DNA of 23,395 nt. Origin: Chloroflexota bacterium (lineage in GTDB: Bacteria > Chloroflexota > Chloroflexia > Thermomicrobiales > UBA6265). Below are positions 7,374 to 14,444 of the stretch, piece after piece. Both the position numbers and the translations under genes were made by a program. The notes under the pieces are model-generated. The model did not search any database. It was not told where the DNA came from and saw nothing but the letters and a program-made list of their open reading frames with translations. Where the stretch lies: assembly GCA_023423795.1 (NCBI GenBank), contig JAFAEX010000033.1, positions 1-23,395 on the forward strand. Direction: 5' to 3'. The number at the start of each line of letters is the position of its first letter. Position 1 is the first letter of the stretch.

Positions 7374-7544
7374 TGCCGAGTGCCGAGTGCCGAGTGCCGA
7401 GGTACGGAGTCGGCACGTCGGCGGGTCGGCAAGCGACTGGCGCTGCAGCGGCCTACCATTCTCGGCACTCGGCACTCGGCACTCGGCACTCGGCACTCGG
7501 CACTCGGCACTCGGCACTCGGCACTCGGCACTCGGCACTCGGCA
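7374..7544. repeat. Inverted heptanucleotide tandem repeats (TGCCGAG x4 / CTCGGCA x12)
   Basis: Four exact TGCCGAG units (7374-7401) face twelve exact CTCGGCA units (7461-7544) across a 59-bp unique spacer. With the flanking CGACGTAG they can form a long hairpin in either strand. The array occupies the whole space between the stop codons of two convergent genes. The same CTCGGCA unit recurs four times at 16359-16386. Confidence 0.92.
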
Positions 7545-8855
7545 CTACGTCGCCGGCGGGTCCTTGCGGTTGTGCAGGGCGCCGGCGCGGGCGAGCAGGT
7601 CGGCGCTCCAGCCCGTCCGGGATGGCGCGGATCGTTCCGGCGCGGGCTCGGGCGGCGGAGATGTGGCCGGTGTGGGCGCTGGCGTCGTCGCGGTCGGCCC
7701 GCGCATCCAGCGCCAGCCCGGCGGCGACGCACCCTGCGCGGCGTTCTTGCGCGCCGCCAGGATCTCCGCCAGCACGACCTGCACCGCCGCCGCGAATGGA
7801 ATGGCCAGCAGCGCGCCGGCCACGCCTAACCACTGCGTCCCGGCGAGGATCGCCAGGAACACCGTCATCGGCGAAAGCCCGACCGCGCCGCGCATCACCC
7901 GCGGCACCAGCAGCACGTTCTCCAGCAGTTGCAGACCGGCGACGAACGCCGCCACCAGCACCGCCTTCTCCCAGCCCTGCGTCAGCGCGATGACGAACGC
8001 CGGGATGCCGCCCAGCCACGGCCCGAGGATCGGGATGATCTCGGTCAGCCCCGCCCACAGCCCGAGCAGCGGCCAGAAGCGGATTCCCAGCACTCCGTAG
8101 CCGACGGTGGCCATGATGCCGATGGTCAGGCAGAGCAAGAGTTGCCCGCGAAGCCAGTCCCCGACCTTGCCCTCGACCGAATCCCAGATCCGGCTCACGC
8201 GCGCGCGCTTGTCCGGCGGCAGTTCGAAGACGATCAGCCGCCGGAGCCACGTCTTTTCCATCAGGTAGTAGAACGTGATCGCCAGCACGCTCAGCGCGGA
8301 AACGAGCGCGCCGCCCACCCCCGTGAGGACGCCGATCGCGGCATCCCCCGGGACGGGAATCTGCGTCAATTCCGGGTCGGTAATCGAATCGATCGCCCGC
8401 CCGAGCAGATCCTGCCCCGGTCCGTTGAGCAGCGCGTTGGACGACGTCGCCCAGGCGATCTGCAACTGGCGGAGTTGGTCGGGCGCCTGCTCGCGGAAAA
8501 TCTCCGCCTGGTCGCGGATCACCGGCGCCAGCAGCGTGAACATCAGCGCCAGCCCGCCGATGATCGCGACGTACACGAGCAGGATGCCCATCGGCCGCGG
8601 CACCCGCCGCCGCTCCAGCATCTGCACCGGATGCTCGATGATGGTGGCAAAGACGACGGCCATCAGCACCAGGATCAAGAGCAACTGGACCTGGTACAGG
8701 ACGTAGGCGAGCAGCAGCGTCAGCAGCAGCGATACGGGGGTCAGACCGACTTTGCGCTCACGCGGCGGTTCAGGCTCGGACGGATGCGCGGGCGGCCGCA
8801 CCGGGGTCACCGGGTCGCCGCCGCGCATGGGTACGGGAACGACCGCGTCGCTCAC
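7545..8855 (-). CDS. AI-2E family transporter (TqsA/YdiK-like permease)
   Basis: Polytopic inner-membrane protein of the AI-2E transporter family. Members export autoinducer-2 or act as ion/solute exchangers; the substrate cannot be told from sequence. The protein is 436 aa, with a Pro-rich cytoplasmic N-tail and then about seven to eight membrane segments: LTPVSLLLTLLLAYVLYQVQ, LLILVLMAVVFATIIEHPV, GILLVYVAIIGGLALMFTLL, a central amphipathic stretch, ALVSALSVLAITFYYLME, LLLCLTIGIMATVGYGVLG, and FVIALTQGWEKAVLVAAFVA. It includes the hallmark LTEIIPILGPWLGGIPA and the ENVLLVPRVMRGAVGLSP motif. The C-terminal 70 residues are a Thr/Pro-rich tail. The start is GTG 8855 with AGGAAAGGG 7 nt upstream. 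It lies 30 nt downstream of the zinc-ribbon gene, probably in one operon. Its TAG abuts the heptamer array. Confidence 0.9.
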   Translation of the reverse strand: MSDAVVPVPMRGGDPVTPVRPPAHPSEPEPPRERKVGLTPVSLLLTLLLAYVLYQVQLLLILVLMAVVFATIIEHPVQMLERRRVPRPMGILLVYVAIIGGLALMFTLLAPVIRDQAEIFREQAPDQLRQLQIAWATSSNALLNGPGQDLLGRAIDSITDPELTQIPVPGDAAIGVLTGVGGALVSALSVLAITFYYLMEKTWLRRLIVFELPPDKRARVSRIWDSVEGKVGDWLRGQLLLCLTIGIMATVGYGVLGIRFWPLLGLWAGLTEIIPILGPWLGGIPAFVIALTQGWEKAVLVAAFVAGLQLLENVLLVPRVMRGAVGLSPMTVFLAILAGTQWLGVAGALLAIPFAAAVQVVLAEILAARKNAAQGASPPGWRWMRGPTATTPAPTPATSPPPEPAPERSAPSRTGWSADLLARAGALHNRKDPPAT

Positions 8856-8885
8856 GGCGGAACCCTTTCCTCGGAGCGGGGTGGG

Positions 8886-9296
8886 TTATCCCGCGTCCTG
8901 GCGGCGGCTCACGCGCCACCAGCGCGCGTCCAGCGGATCGAGCGGCTGGAGGCGCTCGGCCGGCGGCAATTCGTTGAACGCGGTCGGGAAGGAGAACGAT
9001 TCCTTGCCGTTCACCACCATCCGGCGCGCCGCGCCGAAGGGCTTGTTGACCGCGAAGATCTCGCGCGGCGGCCGGGAAATCACCTCGGTCTGGAACCAGC
9101 CGTGCTCCGGGCAGCGGCCGGCGTGGAGTTGCCAGTTGAGGTCGGAGGTGACGCCGCCGAGGTCGCGCACCAGCGTCTCGGCCAACTCGCCATCGCAGAT
9201 CGGGCAGCGCAGCGGCGTGGCCACGTTGACGCGGTCCCGCTGGTGGGTCGGCTTGGTGGTGTCCGGGCGCTCCATGCCTCGATTCGGCTCCGTCAT
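8886..9296 (-). CDS. Hypothetical protein with a zinc-ribbon-like Cys/His pair
   Basis: I do not recognise a named family. The 136-residue product has a polar N-terminus of about 28 residues, then CPICDGEL (Cys31, Cys34) and CPEHGWF (Cys62, His65). Together these could bind one zinc ion in a ribbon-type fold. The C-terminal half (PREIFAVNKPFGAARRMVVNGKESFSFP) has a beta pattern without known motifs. No signal peptide or membrane segment is present, so it is probably cytoplasmic. The start at 9296 has no clear Shine-Dalgarno; ATG 9275 (MERPDTT) is an alternative. It precedes the AI-2E permease by 30 nt on the same strand and is divergent from the DinB-like gene. Confidence 0.75.
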   Translation of the reverse strand: MTEPNRGMERPDTTKPTHQRDRVNVATPLRCPICDGELAETLVRDLGGVTSDLNWQLHAGRCPEHGWFQTEVISRPPREIFAVNKPFGAARRMVVNGKESFSFPTAFNELPPAERLQPLDPLDARWWRVSRRQDAG

Positions 9297-9372
9297 TGGT
9301 GAAAGCGGCGTTTGGCGCGGCCGTTGCCACGCCGCCGGAGTGTAGCACCCGGCTTGCCGGGCCGGGGCGCGC

Positions 9373-9378
9373 TAGAAT
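9373..9378 (+). promoter_or_regulatory. -10-like TAGAAT upstream of the DinB-like gene
   Basis: TAGAAT lies about 90 nt before the ATG at 9469, in the divergent spacer. No convincing -35 is found at the normal spacing. It belongs to a set of TAnAAT hexamers seen before several genes here. Confidence 0.35.
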
Positions 9379-9468
9379 CGGGAAACCGATCCCGGATGCC
9401 CATCCGCCGGCGGCGTTCGCCGGTCTCGCCGGGCCGGGACACGCCCAAGCCGCCAGCGAGGACCGACC

Positions 9469-9912
9469 ATGTCCGACCGCGACATCATCGACGGGCTGAT
9501 CGCAACCTACCGCGACCTCAACCTTCGGGTCCGGCCGCAATCGGAGGAGCGGCTGCGGCTGCGCGGGGAACAAGGCGCCGTGCGCGACGTGGTCACCCGC
9601 CTCCGCGACGAGGAGTTGGTTTTTTCCCAGGCCCTGAAGGATTCCATCTCCGGCCTGCCGGTCGCCGACCTGCATGCCGAGGACGCCCCGGTGCTCGGCA
9701 CCGAGAGCGACCACGACAACACCTCGACGATCCTCGCCCAGTTCGGCACCGCCCGCGAATCCACCCTCGCCATGCTGCGCTCGCTGCCGGCCGAGGAGTG
9801 GGACGCCCAGGTCAGCGGCGCACCGTCGGTCCGCACCCGCGTGACGCAGTTGCTCGCCAACGACCGGCGCCACATGGAGCGGATCATCGGCCTGCTCGGC
9901 TCGCCTGCCTGA
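9469..9912 (+). CDS. DinB-like four-helix-bundle protein
   Basis: The 147-residue protein resembles the DinB/YfiT-like superfamily: small cytoplasmic four-helix bundles, often metal-binding, some of which act as thiol- or damage-responsive transferases. Evidence is the all-helical pattern, the N-terminal DIIDGLIATYRDLNLRV helix, the REST-type third helix (TARESTLAMLRSLPAEEW), and the closing RTRVTQLLANDRRHMERI helix, which resembles the family's last helix with its conserved His. The start ATG 9469 has GAGGA 8 nt upstream. It is a single gene transcribed away from the zinc-ribbon/permease pair and followed by a half REP-like arm. Its specific role is unknown. Confidence 0.72.
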   Translation: MSDRDIIDGLIATYRDLNLRVRPQSEERLRLRGEQGAVRDVVTRLRDEELVFSQALKDSISGLPVADLHAEDAPVLGTESDHDNTSTILAQFGTARESTLAMLRSLPAEEWDAQVSGAPSVRTRVTQLLANDRRHMERIIGLLGSPA

Positions 9913-9921
9913 GCATTCCGT

Positions 9922-9951
9922 CGTCATCCCGAGCCTGTCGGGGGATCTCGT
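9922..9951 (+). repeat. REP-like element, left arm only
   Basis: CGTCATCCCGAGCCTGTCG followed by GGGGATCTCGT matches the left arm of the palindromes at 5633-5715 and 20681-20775. The right arm is absent; GC-rich sequence follows. It is probably a decayed or partial copy, 10 nt after the DinB-like stop codon. Confidence 0.7.
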
Positions 9952-10080
9952 ATGCCCTGAGGTGGCGCGGGCGGGGATGATGGCGGCCACCCGGCAAATC
10001 CCGTCCCCGCCCGCCATCACCCCCGGGCTACGGCAACGAAACCCTTCCGGCGTTGAACCCGGGCGAACCGGGATCGCGGC

Positions 10081-10224
10081 GCCCGTGTTCAGTCCCGGAG
10101 GGGCCTCGTTGGCGTAGCCCGGGGTTTATGGCGGTTGCCAAAATGGATCGGCCATCGCCCGCGCCCGCCCGGGGTTGAAACCCCGGGCTACGCCAACGAG
10201 GCCCCTCCGGGACTGAACACGGGC
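10081..10224. repeat. 47-bp perfect inverted repeat with 50-bp spacer
   Basis: The 47 bases at 10081-10127 are the exact reverse complement of 10178-10224. Key parts of the left arm are GTTCAGTCCCGGAGGGG, CCTCGTTGGCGTAGC and CCGGGGTTT. A diverged third copy in the right-arm orientation lies at 10021-10062 (CCCCGGGCTACGGCAACG onward). The spacer is itself one GCGGTTGC-type unit (10128-10177). Confidence 0.9.
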
Positions 10225-10350
10225 CATGGCCGCCCTATTTGGGCAACCGCCATCAGCGCGCCCGCCCGGAGCCGGTGTCCGCATCAAATAGGCAAACGCC
10301 ATCAACCGCGGGCGTCCCGGTGGCCGGATCAATTTGGCGACCGCGATCAT
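10225..10350 (-). repeat. Three tandem GCGGTTGC-type ~45-49-bp repeats
   Basis: On the minus strand units begin at 10347 (ATCGCGGTCGCCAAATTGAT), 10302 (ATGGCGTTTGCCTATTTGAT) and 10253 (ATGGCGGTTGCCCAAATAGG). Each is followed by CGG and a C/G-rich stretch. The third unit runs directly into the right arm of the 47-bp inverted repeat. The same unit occurs on the plus strand at 10128 and 5499. Confidence 0.7.
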
Positions 10351-10776
10351 CGCGCCCTGTAATACGCGGCGTTCCCCCGCGGTAGGGGTGTGATTCATCG
10401 CGCCCGCTCCTCCGCTGCCCGGACGCTTTCGGCAACCGCCGCCATCCCCGGGCGGGCGCCACGGACGATGACCGGGCTGGTTCGCACCCGCGATCATCCC
10501 CGAGCCGCCCGATAGGACGACCGGCCGCGAACGCGAAACCGCCGGTCGTCCCGTTTTTCTCGCATCCGCTGGCCCACGGCATGCTCCGTGCGACAGGGGT
10601 CAGCGATTTCGGTCGCAACGGCGGAATCCGGCCGCATTGCTCCCGAGTGGGCGATGGCGGTCGGCTTCCCGTTCGGCCGAAGCGCGCAGCCGTCGCCCGG
10701 GGACCCCGCGGCCCTTCGCGATCCCTTTCACCGCAGGCGGCGGCCGGCCGGAAGGCTCGGTGCGGAGGGGCGGGTG

Positions 10777-11559
10777 ATGGATCGCCTGGAGAGGGCCGCG
10801 GCGCTGCGGCCAGCCGGTTCCGTGGTGGGATGGGCGCGCGGGACGGACTCCCTCGTCTGGCACGCCCGCATCGTGGCGCTGGGCGCGGCCGCGCTGGTGC
10901 TCGCCAACGTCGCCCTTTCGCCAGATCGGTTGTGGTTCGTATGGCCGCTGGCCGCGTGGGCCGTCGTCGTGGTCATCCATGCCGCCGTGGTCGCCTGGAC
11001 GTGGCGCTCCGGTTCGCCTGGGACGGATCGTTCCGCGACAGCCCGCCCCAATTCGCCGTCGTTTGGGAATGCGTCGGGACCCCAGTTCGCCGCCGATTCT
11101 CCTACGGTGGAACGCCCGCGCTATCGGGCCACGTCTGTACCGGAGCCGATTGCCGCCGTACCGCGGCCGGACGGTGCGCTCACCGCGCCGGTTCATCTGC
11201 AAATGCAGGATTCGGTGGTGGCAGCCGGCCCGTCGCCGGAGCCCATCGCGGTGGGCGTGCCGCGGGACGACGTGCTTGTCGCGTCGGTGGCCGTGCATGG
11301 CCTGAAGCCTTCGGCCGCCGAGGCCGGGCCAGCAACGGCGATCGCGCCGAACGATCCAACCGGGAATCAGCGGCAGGACGTCCCCGTTTCGGTCATCGTG
11401 CTGCCGGAAAGCGGCACGCGGGCGATCCCCGCTGCGCCGGAGCGGCCCGTCCTGCCGGAGCGGGTGGTCGCGCTTTGGGCCGCGCCGCCGCTATCCGGCG
11501 CGCAGACCTGGCCCGCGCCCCTCGCCGACCGGTCCGGCGCGGGCGCGGGCGCGCCTTGA
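10777..11559 (+). CDS. 2TM domain-containing protein with a long disordered tail
   Basis: The 260-residue protein has two membrane helices near its N-terminus (about 30-47, ARIVALGAAALVLANVAL, and 52-75, LWFVWPLAAWAVVVVIHAAV). They are joined by the SPDRLWFVWPL turn typical of the 2TM domain found in bacterial membrane proteins and some histidine kinases. The remaining 185 residues are Pro/Ala/Val-rich, without a detectable domain, and probably disordered. Its function is unknown. The frame is open from 10588, but I choose ATG 10777, where GGAGG lies 8 nt upstream and a GTG is adjacent at 10774; upstream residues look non-coding. It stands alone between a repeat island and the convergent ABC exporter gene. 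Confidence 0.72.
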   Translation: MDRLERAAALRPAGSVVGWARGTDSLVWHARIVALGAAALVLANVALSPDRLWFVWPLAAWAVVVVIHAAVVAWTWRSGSPGTDRSATARPNSPSFGNASGPQFAADSPTVERPRYRATSVPEPIAAVPRPDGALTAPVHLQMQDSVVAAGPSPEPIAVGVPRDDVLVASVAVHGLKPSAAEAGPATAIAPNDPTGNQRQDVPVSVIVLPESGTRAIPAAPERPVLPERVVALWAAPPLSGAQTWPAPLADRSGAGAGAP

Positions 11560-11929
11560 GGGACCGGTCGAGCCCGTGCGCTCGACTCGCGCGATACGGG
11601 ATTCGGGTGGTCGCCCGTGCCCACCCCGCCATTTCTTCGGCATTTATTCGGCCTTTATTCGTAGTTCTTTCGATCGCGGAACCCCGCGTGCGTACGCGAT
11701 AATTCGATCGAAGCGGGGTTTATTCGCGCCCCCTCCCACCCTCAGCGCCCGGAACTCCGGGCCGGATGCGTCCACCCGGCCCGAATCGGTTCACGCCAAA
11801 GCCCATCGGATCGGTCCATGACGCCGCTCGTCGGTCGTGGAGGAAGGCCCAGCGCCCTCCCGCGCCCGCCAGCGATCGCGACAAGACCCTCAACGCGGGC
11901 GATGCGGCGGCGACGGAGCGGATTCCGGA
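11560..11929. other. Intergenic spacer between convergent genes, AT-richer core
   Basis: No gene is supported. From about 11630 to 11740 the base composition drops clearly below the surroundings, with TTTATTCG repeated three times. AACCCCGC (11680-11687) pairs with GCGGGGTT (11713-11720) around a loop that holds the palindrome TTCGATCGAA (11703-11712). This may be the terminator region for the two converging transcripts, but there is no clean T-run. Confidence 0.5.
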
Positions 11930-13699
11930 TCACGCCGTCGCGAGCGCGTCTTCGAGCGAGTGGGCGTCTGCTATGCGCAGCGCCTCGACGAGATCGCGGT
12001 AGAGGGGGTCGGTCGCCAGCAGGTGCTCGTGCGTGCCCTCGGCGCGGATGACGCCGTCCTCCATCACCATGATGCGGTCCGCGCCAACGACGGTTGACAG
12101 CCGGTGGGCGATCGTCACCACCGCGCCCCGGGCAGAGCGGTCCCGGATCACCTGCTGGATCGCCGCCTCGGTGATGCCGTCCACCTGCGCGGTGGCCTCG
12201 TCGAGCAGCAGGACATCCGGCGTCCGCAGGATGGCGCGGGCGAGCGCGATCCGCTGCCGCTGGCCACCGGAGAGCCCGTTGGTCGCCAGGGAGGTGTCGA
12301 GACCCTCCGGCAGGGCGGCGATCGTCTCGTCGAGGCGGACGTCCCGCAGGGCGGCCCAGATCTCGCCGTCGGTCGCGTCCGGGTGGGCGATGGCGAGGTT
12401 GTCGCGGATGGAGCCGGGCACCACCGGCGCGTCCTGCTCGACGTAGGCGAGGCGGGCGCGGACCGCGTCGTGGGTCAACTCCGCGAAGGGTTGGCCGGCG
12501 AGGAGGATGTCGCCGGCGTCCGGCTCGACGAAGCGCAGCGCGAGCGAGAAGGCGGTCGTCTTGCCCGCGCCGGACGGCCCGACGATGGCGACGTGACCGC
12601 GCCGGGGCACTGCGAAGGTGAGGTTCCGCACCGCCGGCTCGCGGTCGCTTCCGTAGGCAAAGGTGACGCCGCGAAACGCGAGGATCGGGCCATCGACGGC
12701 GGGTGCGGAGACCGGCGCCGGCAGCGTCGCCGGGTCGCCGGCCTCCAGCGGGATCGCCTCGACCTCGCGGATGCGCCCGGCAGCGGCGATGCCCGACTGG
12801 AGCGACGTCAGGTTCTGGCTGAGTTCGGTGATCGGTCCCATCAGGCCGAAGGCGTAGAGCAGGAAGGCGATCAGGCTGGAAACCTCCAGCGCGCCGGTGG
12901 ACACCCGCCACGCGCCGAACCCGAGAATGACCACGATCGCCAATTGGATGCCGGCGAACGCGATCGTCCAGGCGAGGGCCGTTCGCCGCACCGCCTGGAT
13001 GCTGGCCGTTGCGGACTCCTCGGCCGCGGCGTGGATCAGCGCCGCCTGTCGCGCTTCGGCCCGGCTCGCCTTGATGGTGCGGATCGCCCGCAGCGCGCCT
13101 TCCAGCAGCCCGCCGAGCCGGGCGACGGCCTCCTGCGAGCGTTCCTCCGCCTTGGCGATGCCGGGCATCAGCAGCGCGAAGAGCACGACGACGATGACGA
13201 CGGCGACCATCGTGGCGGCCAGCAGGGGGACGTCGAGGAACCCCATCAGCACCAGCGAGCCAATCAGCATGACCGTGGCGTTGACCAGCCCGACCACGGC
13301 CGAGGACGCGGCCTCGCGCAGCAGCAGCGTGTCCGACGTGACCCGCGTCACCAGTTCTCCCGTCGGCCGGCCGGAGATCTCGCCGACCCGCGCGCCGAGG
13401 AAGCGGCGGACCATCGCCAGCCGCGCGCCCAGCACGATCCGCTCGGCGAGGGCGCCGAGCGTGATCCACTGCCAAAGTCCGACCGCCGAACCGACGACCA
13501 GCAGGGCGAGCAGGATCAGCAGCGGCTCGGTCATCGGTTCGCCAGCCGCGAGGGAATCGAGCACGCGCTTGGTGACCAGCGGGCTGGCCAAACCGGCGGC
13601 CGAGCCCAGCAGGGCCAGCACGAGACCGCCCGCGAGCGTCGGCAGATGCGGTCTGGCGAACGACCAGAGGATCGCCGACCGGCTGCGTTGCTCGTCCAT
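11930..13699 (-). CDS. ABC exporter, fused transmembrane and ATPase domains (MsbA/BmrA-like)
   Basis: Half-transporter of the type IV ABC exporter class; a dimer would pump lipids, drugs or peptides out of the cell at the expense of ATP. The 589 residues divide into a six-helix membrane domain (about 15-305) and a nucleotide-binding domain (about 338-575). Visible motifs: Walker A GPSGAGKT 374-381, Q-loop Gln422, signature LSGGQ 476-480, Walker B DVLLLDE 495-501 with catalytic Glu501, D-loop AQVD, and switch His532 in IAHRLST. The frame is open to 13960, but ATG 13699 is chosen because AGGAG lies 6 nt upstream and the ORF beyond it crosses the operator and tetR. It is divergent from a TetR gene with a palindrome between them, so it is very likely the regulated pump; the substrate is unknown. 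Confidence 0.95.
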   Translation of the reverse strand: MDEQRSRSAILWSFARPHLPTLAGGLVLALLGSAAGLASPLVTKRVLDSLAAGEPMTEPLLILLALLVVGSAVGLWQWITLGALAERIVLGARLAMVRRFLGARVGEISGRPTGELVTRVTSDTLLLREAASSAVVGLVNATVMLIGSLVLMGFLDVPLLAATMVAVVIVVVLFALLMPGIAKAEERSQEAVARLGGLLEGALRAIRTIKASRAEARQAALIHAAAEESATASIQAVRRTALAWTIAFAGIQLAIVVILGFGAWRVSTGALEVSSLIAFLLYAFGLMGPITELSQNLTSLQSGIAAAGRIREVEAIPLEAGDPATLPAPVSAPAVDGPILAFRGVTFAYGSDREPAVRNLTFAVPRRGHVAIVGPSGAGKTTAFSLALRFVEPDAGDILLAGQPFAELTHDAVRARLAYVEQDAPVVPGSIRDNLAIAHPDATDGEIWAALRDVRLDETIAALPEGLDTSLATNGLSGGQRQRIALARAILRTPDVLLLDEATAQVDGITEAAIQQVIRDRSARGAVVTIAHRLSTVVGADRIMVMEDGVIRAEGTHEHLLATDPLYRDLVEALRIADAHSLEDALATA

Positions 13700-13752
13700 C
13701 CCGCTCTCCTTTCGCGCCGCGATCGTGCCGATGGCTGGCGACTGACGAGGCG

Positions 13753-13780
13753 CATAATAGGACAATAATGTCCGGTTATG
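13753..13780. promoter_or_regulatory. TetR operator between the ABC exporter and tetR genes
   Basis: A 28-bp dyad matches at 11 of 14 paired positions: CATAA and GGACA on the left mirror TGTCC and TTATG on the right, with a central AT-rich core (ATAA). It is the only strongly palindromic, AT-rich site in the 121-bp divergent spacer. On the minus strand it overlaps TATTAT (13759-13754), a possible -10 of the ABC gene, and it lies just upstream of the TACAAT box of tetR. One bound repressor could block both genes. Confidence 0.7.
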
Positions 13781-13808
13781 CAGGTACGCGGACCGAATCC
13801 ACCCGGCG

Positions 13809-13814
13809 TACAAT
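13809..13814 (+). promoter_or_regulatory. -10 element of tetR, leaderless arrangement
   Basis: TACAAT ends 6 nt before the ATG at 13821, so initiation 7 nt downstream of the hexamer would fall on the A of the start codon. No Shine-Dalgarno precedes this ATG, which fits a leaderless message. No clear -35 is visible. Confidence 0.5.
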
Positions 13815-13820
13815 GGCGTC

Positions 13821-14444
13821 ATGGGTAAGGCCGACACCGAAACCGCAACGCGCGCCAGGACGCGCCACGCCATCCTCCGGGCGGCGATCACCGTCTTCGG
13901 CCAGAACCCGTCCGCTCCGCTGGGCGAGGTCGCCGACGCCGCCGGCGTCGCCCGCAGCACGCTGCACCGCTACTTCCCCGAGCGCTCCGACCTGATCGAG
14001 GCGCTGCGCCGCTACGCCGACGACGAGATCCAGCAGGCGGAGCAACGGGCGCTGCTCGATCAGGGACCGGCGCTCGACGCGCTGATTCGTCTCTGCCACG
14101 AGTACTTCGACAGCTGGAACACGCTGACCTGGCGTTACACGGACAGCCTCGGCAACGAGTGTGAACCGGCCGATACCGACGCATGGGATGACCAGCAGAC
14201 GGCCGTGGTGATCGCGCGCGGACATGCGGACGGCACGATCGACCCCGGCGTACCGGCATTGTGGCTCCAGCACGCGTTGTGGGCGCTGATCTACGCCGGC
14301 TGGGAGTTCGTCCGGCGGGGTGCGTCCAGGCACGAGGCGCTGACGCTGACGCTCGACTCCGTCCGCCGGCTGGCCGCCCCGGTCGGGAGGAGCGGCCCGG
14401 TTATCCCGCCCGCGGTCAGCGGCCCGGTCGTTCCTCCAGGGTGA
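13821..14444 (+). CDS. TetR family transcriptional regulator
   Basis: Dimeric repressor of 207 aa, likely controlling the divergent ABC exporter and itself. The N-terminal HTH domain is at about residues 12-60: RTRHAILRAAITVFGQN, then LGEVADAAGVARSTLHRYFPERSDLIEAL, the standard TetR helix-turn-helix with the HRYF recognition helix end. The helical ligand-binding part (about 65-185) has acidic and Trp-rich stretches (YFDSWNTLTWRYTDSL) that could line a pocket for a cationic or hydrophobic ligand. The C-terminal 20 residues are Pro/Val/Gly-rich and encoded where the gene overlaps the convergent protease gene by 29 bp. The start ATG 13821 is supported by the TACAAT box 6 nt upstream and the correct distance to the operator. 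Confidence 0.93.
   Translation: MGKADTETATRARTRHAILRAAITVFGQNPSAPLGEVADAAGVARSTLHRYFPERSDLIEALRRYADDEIQQAEQRALLDQGPALDALIRLCHEYFDSWNTLTWRYTDSLGNECEPADTDAWDDQQTAVVIARGHADGTIDPGVPALWLQHALWALIYAGWEFVRRGASRHEALTLTLDSVRRLAAPVGRSGPVIPPAVSGPVVPPG

Larger units (their letters stand above)
9913..10776. other. Gene-poor repeat island (864 bp)
   Basis: No gene is supported between the DinB-like stop and the 2TM-protein start. The open frames here follow repeat units in both orientations and have no convincing ribosome-binding sites. It contains a half REP-like arm (9922-9951), a diverged copy of the large inverted-repeat arm (10021-10062), the 47-bp inverted repeat (10081-10224) and three tandem GCGGTTGC-type units (10225-10350). 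The remainder (10351-10776) shows no recognisable element except the final ribosome-binding site GGAGG at 10764-10768. Confidence 0.75.

Noticed and set aside
7374..7544. CRISPR array
   Set aside because: The units are contiguous 7-mers without spacers, and there are no cas genes.
10081..10224. Insertion sequence with terminal inverted repeats
   Set aside because: The 50-bp interior has no transposase and no target duplication is visible. At most it is a non-autonomous element.
10126..10618. Overlapping small open frames in the repeat island (for example 10126-10497 minus)
   Set aside because: They follow tandem repeat units (repeated AVAKLIRPP-like phrases) and have no convincing ribosome-binding site.
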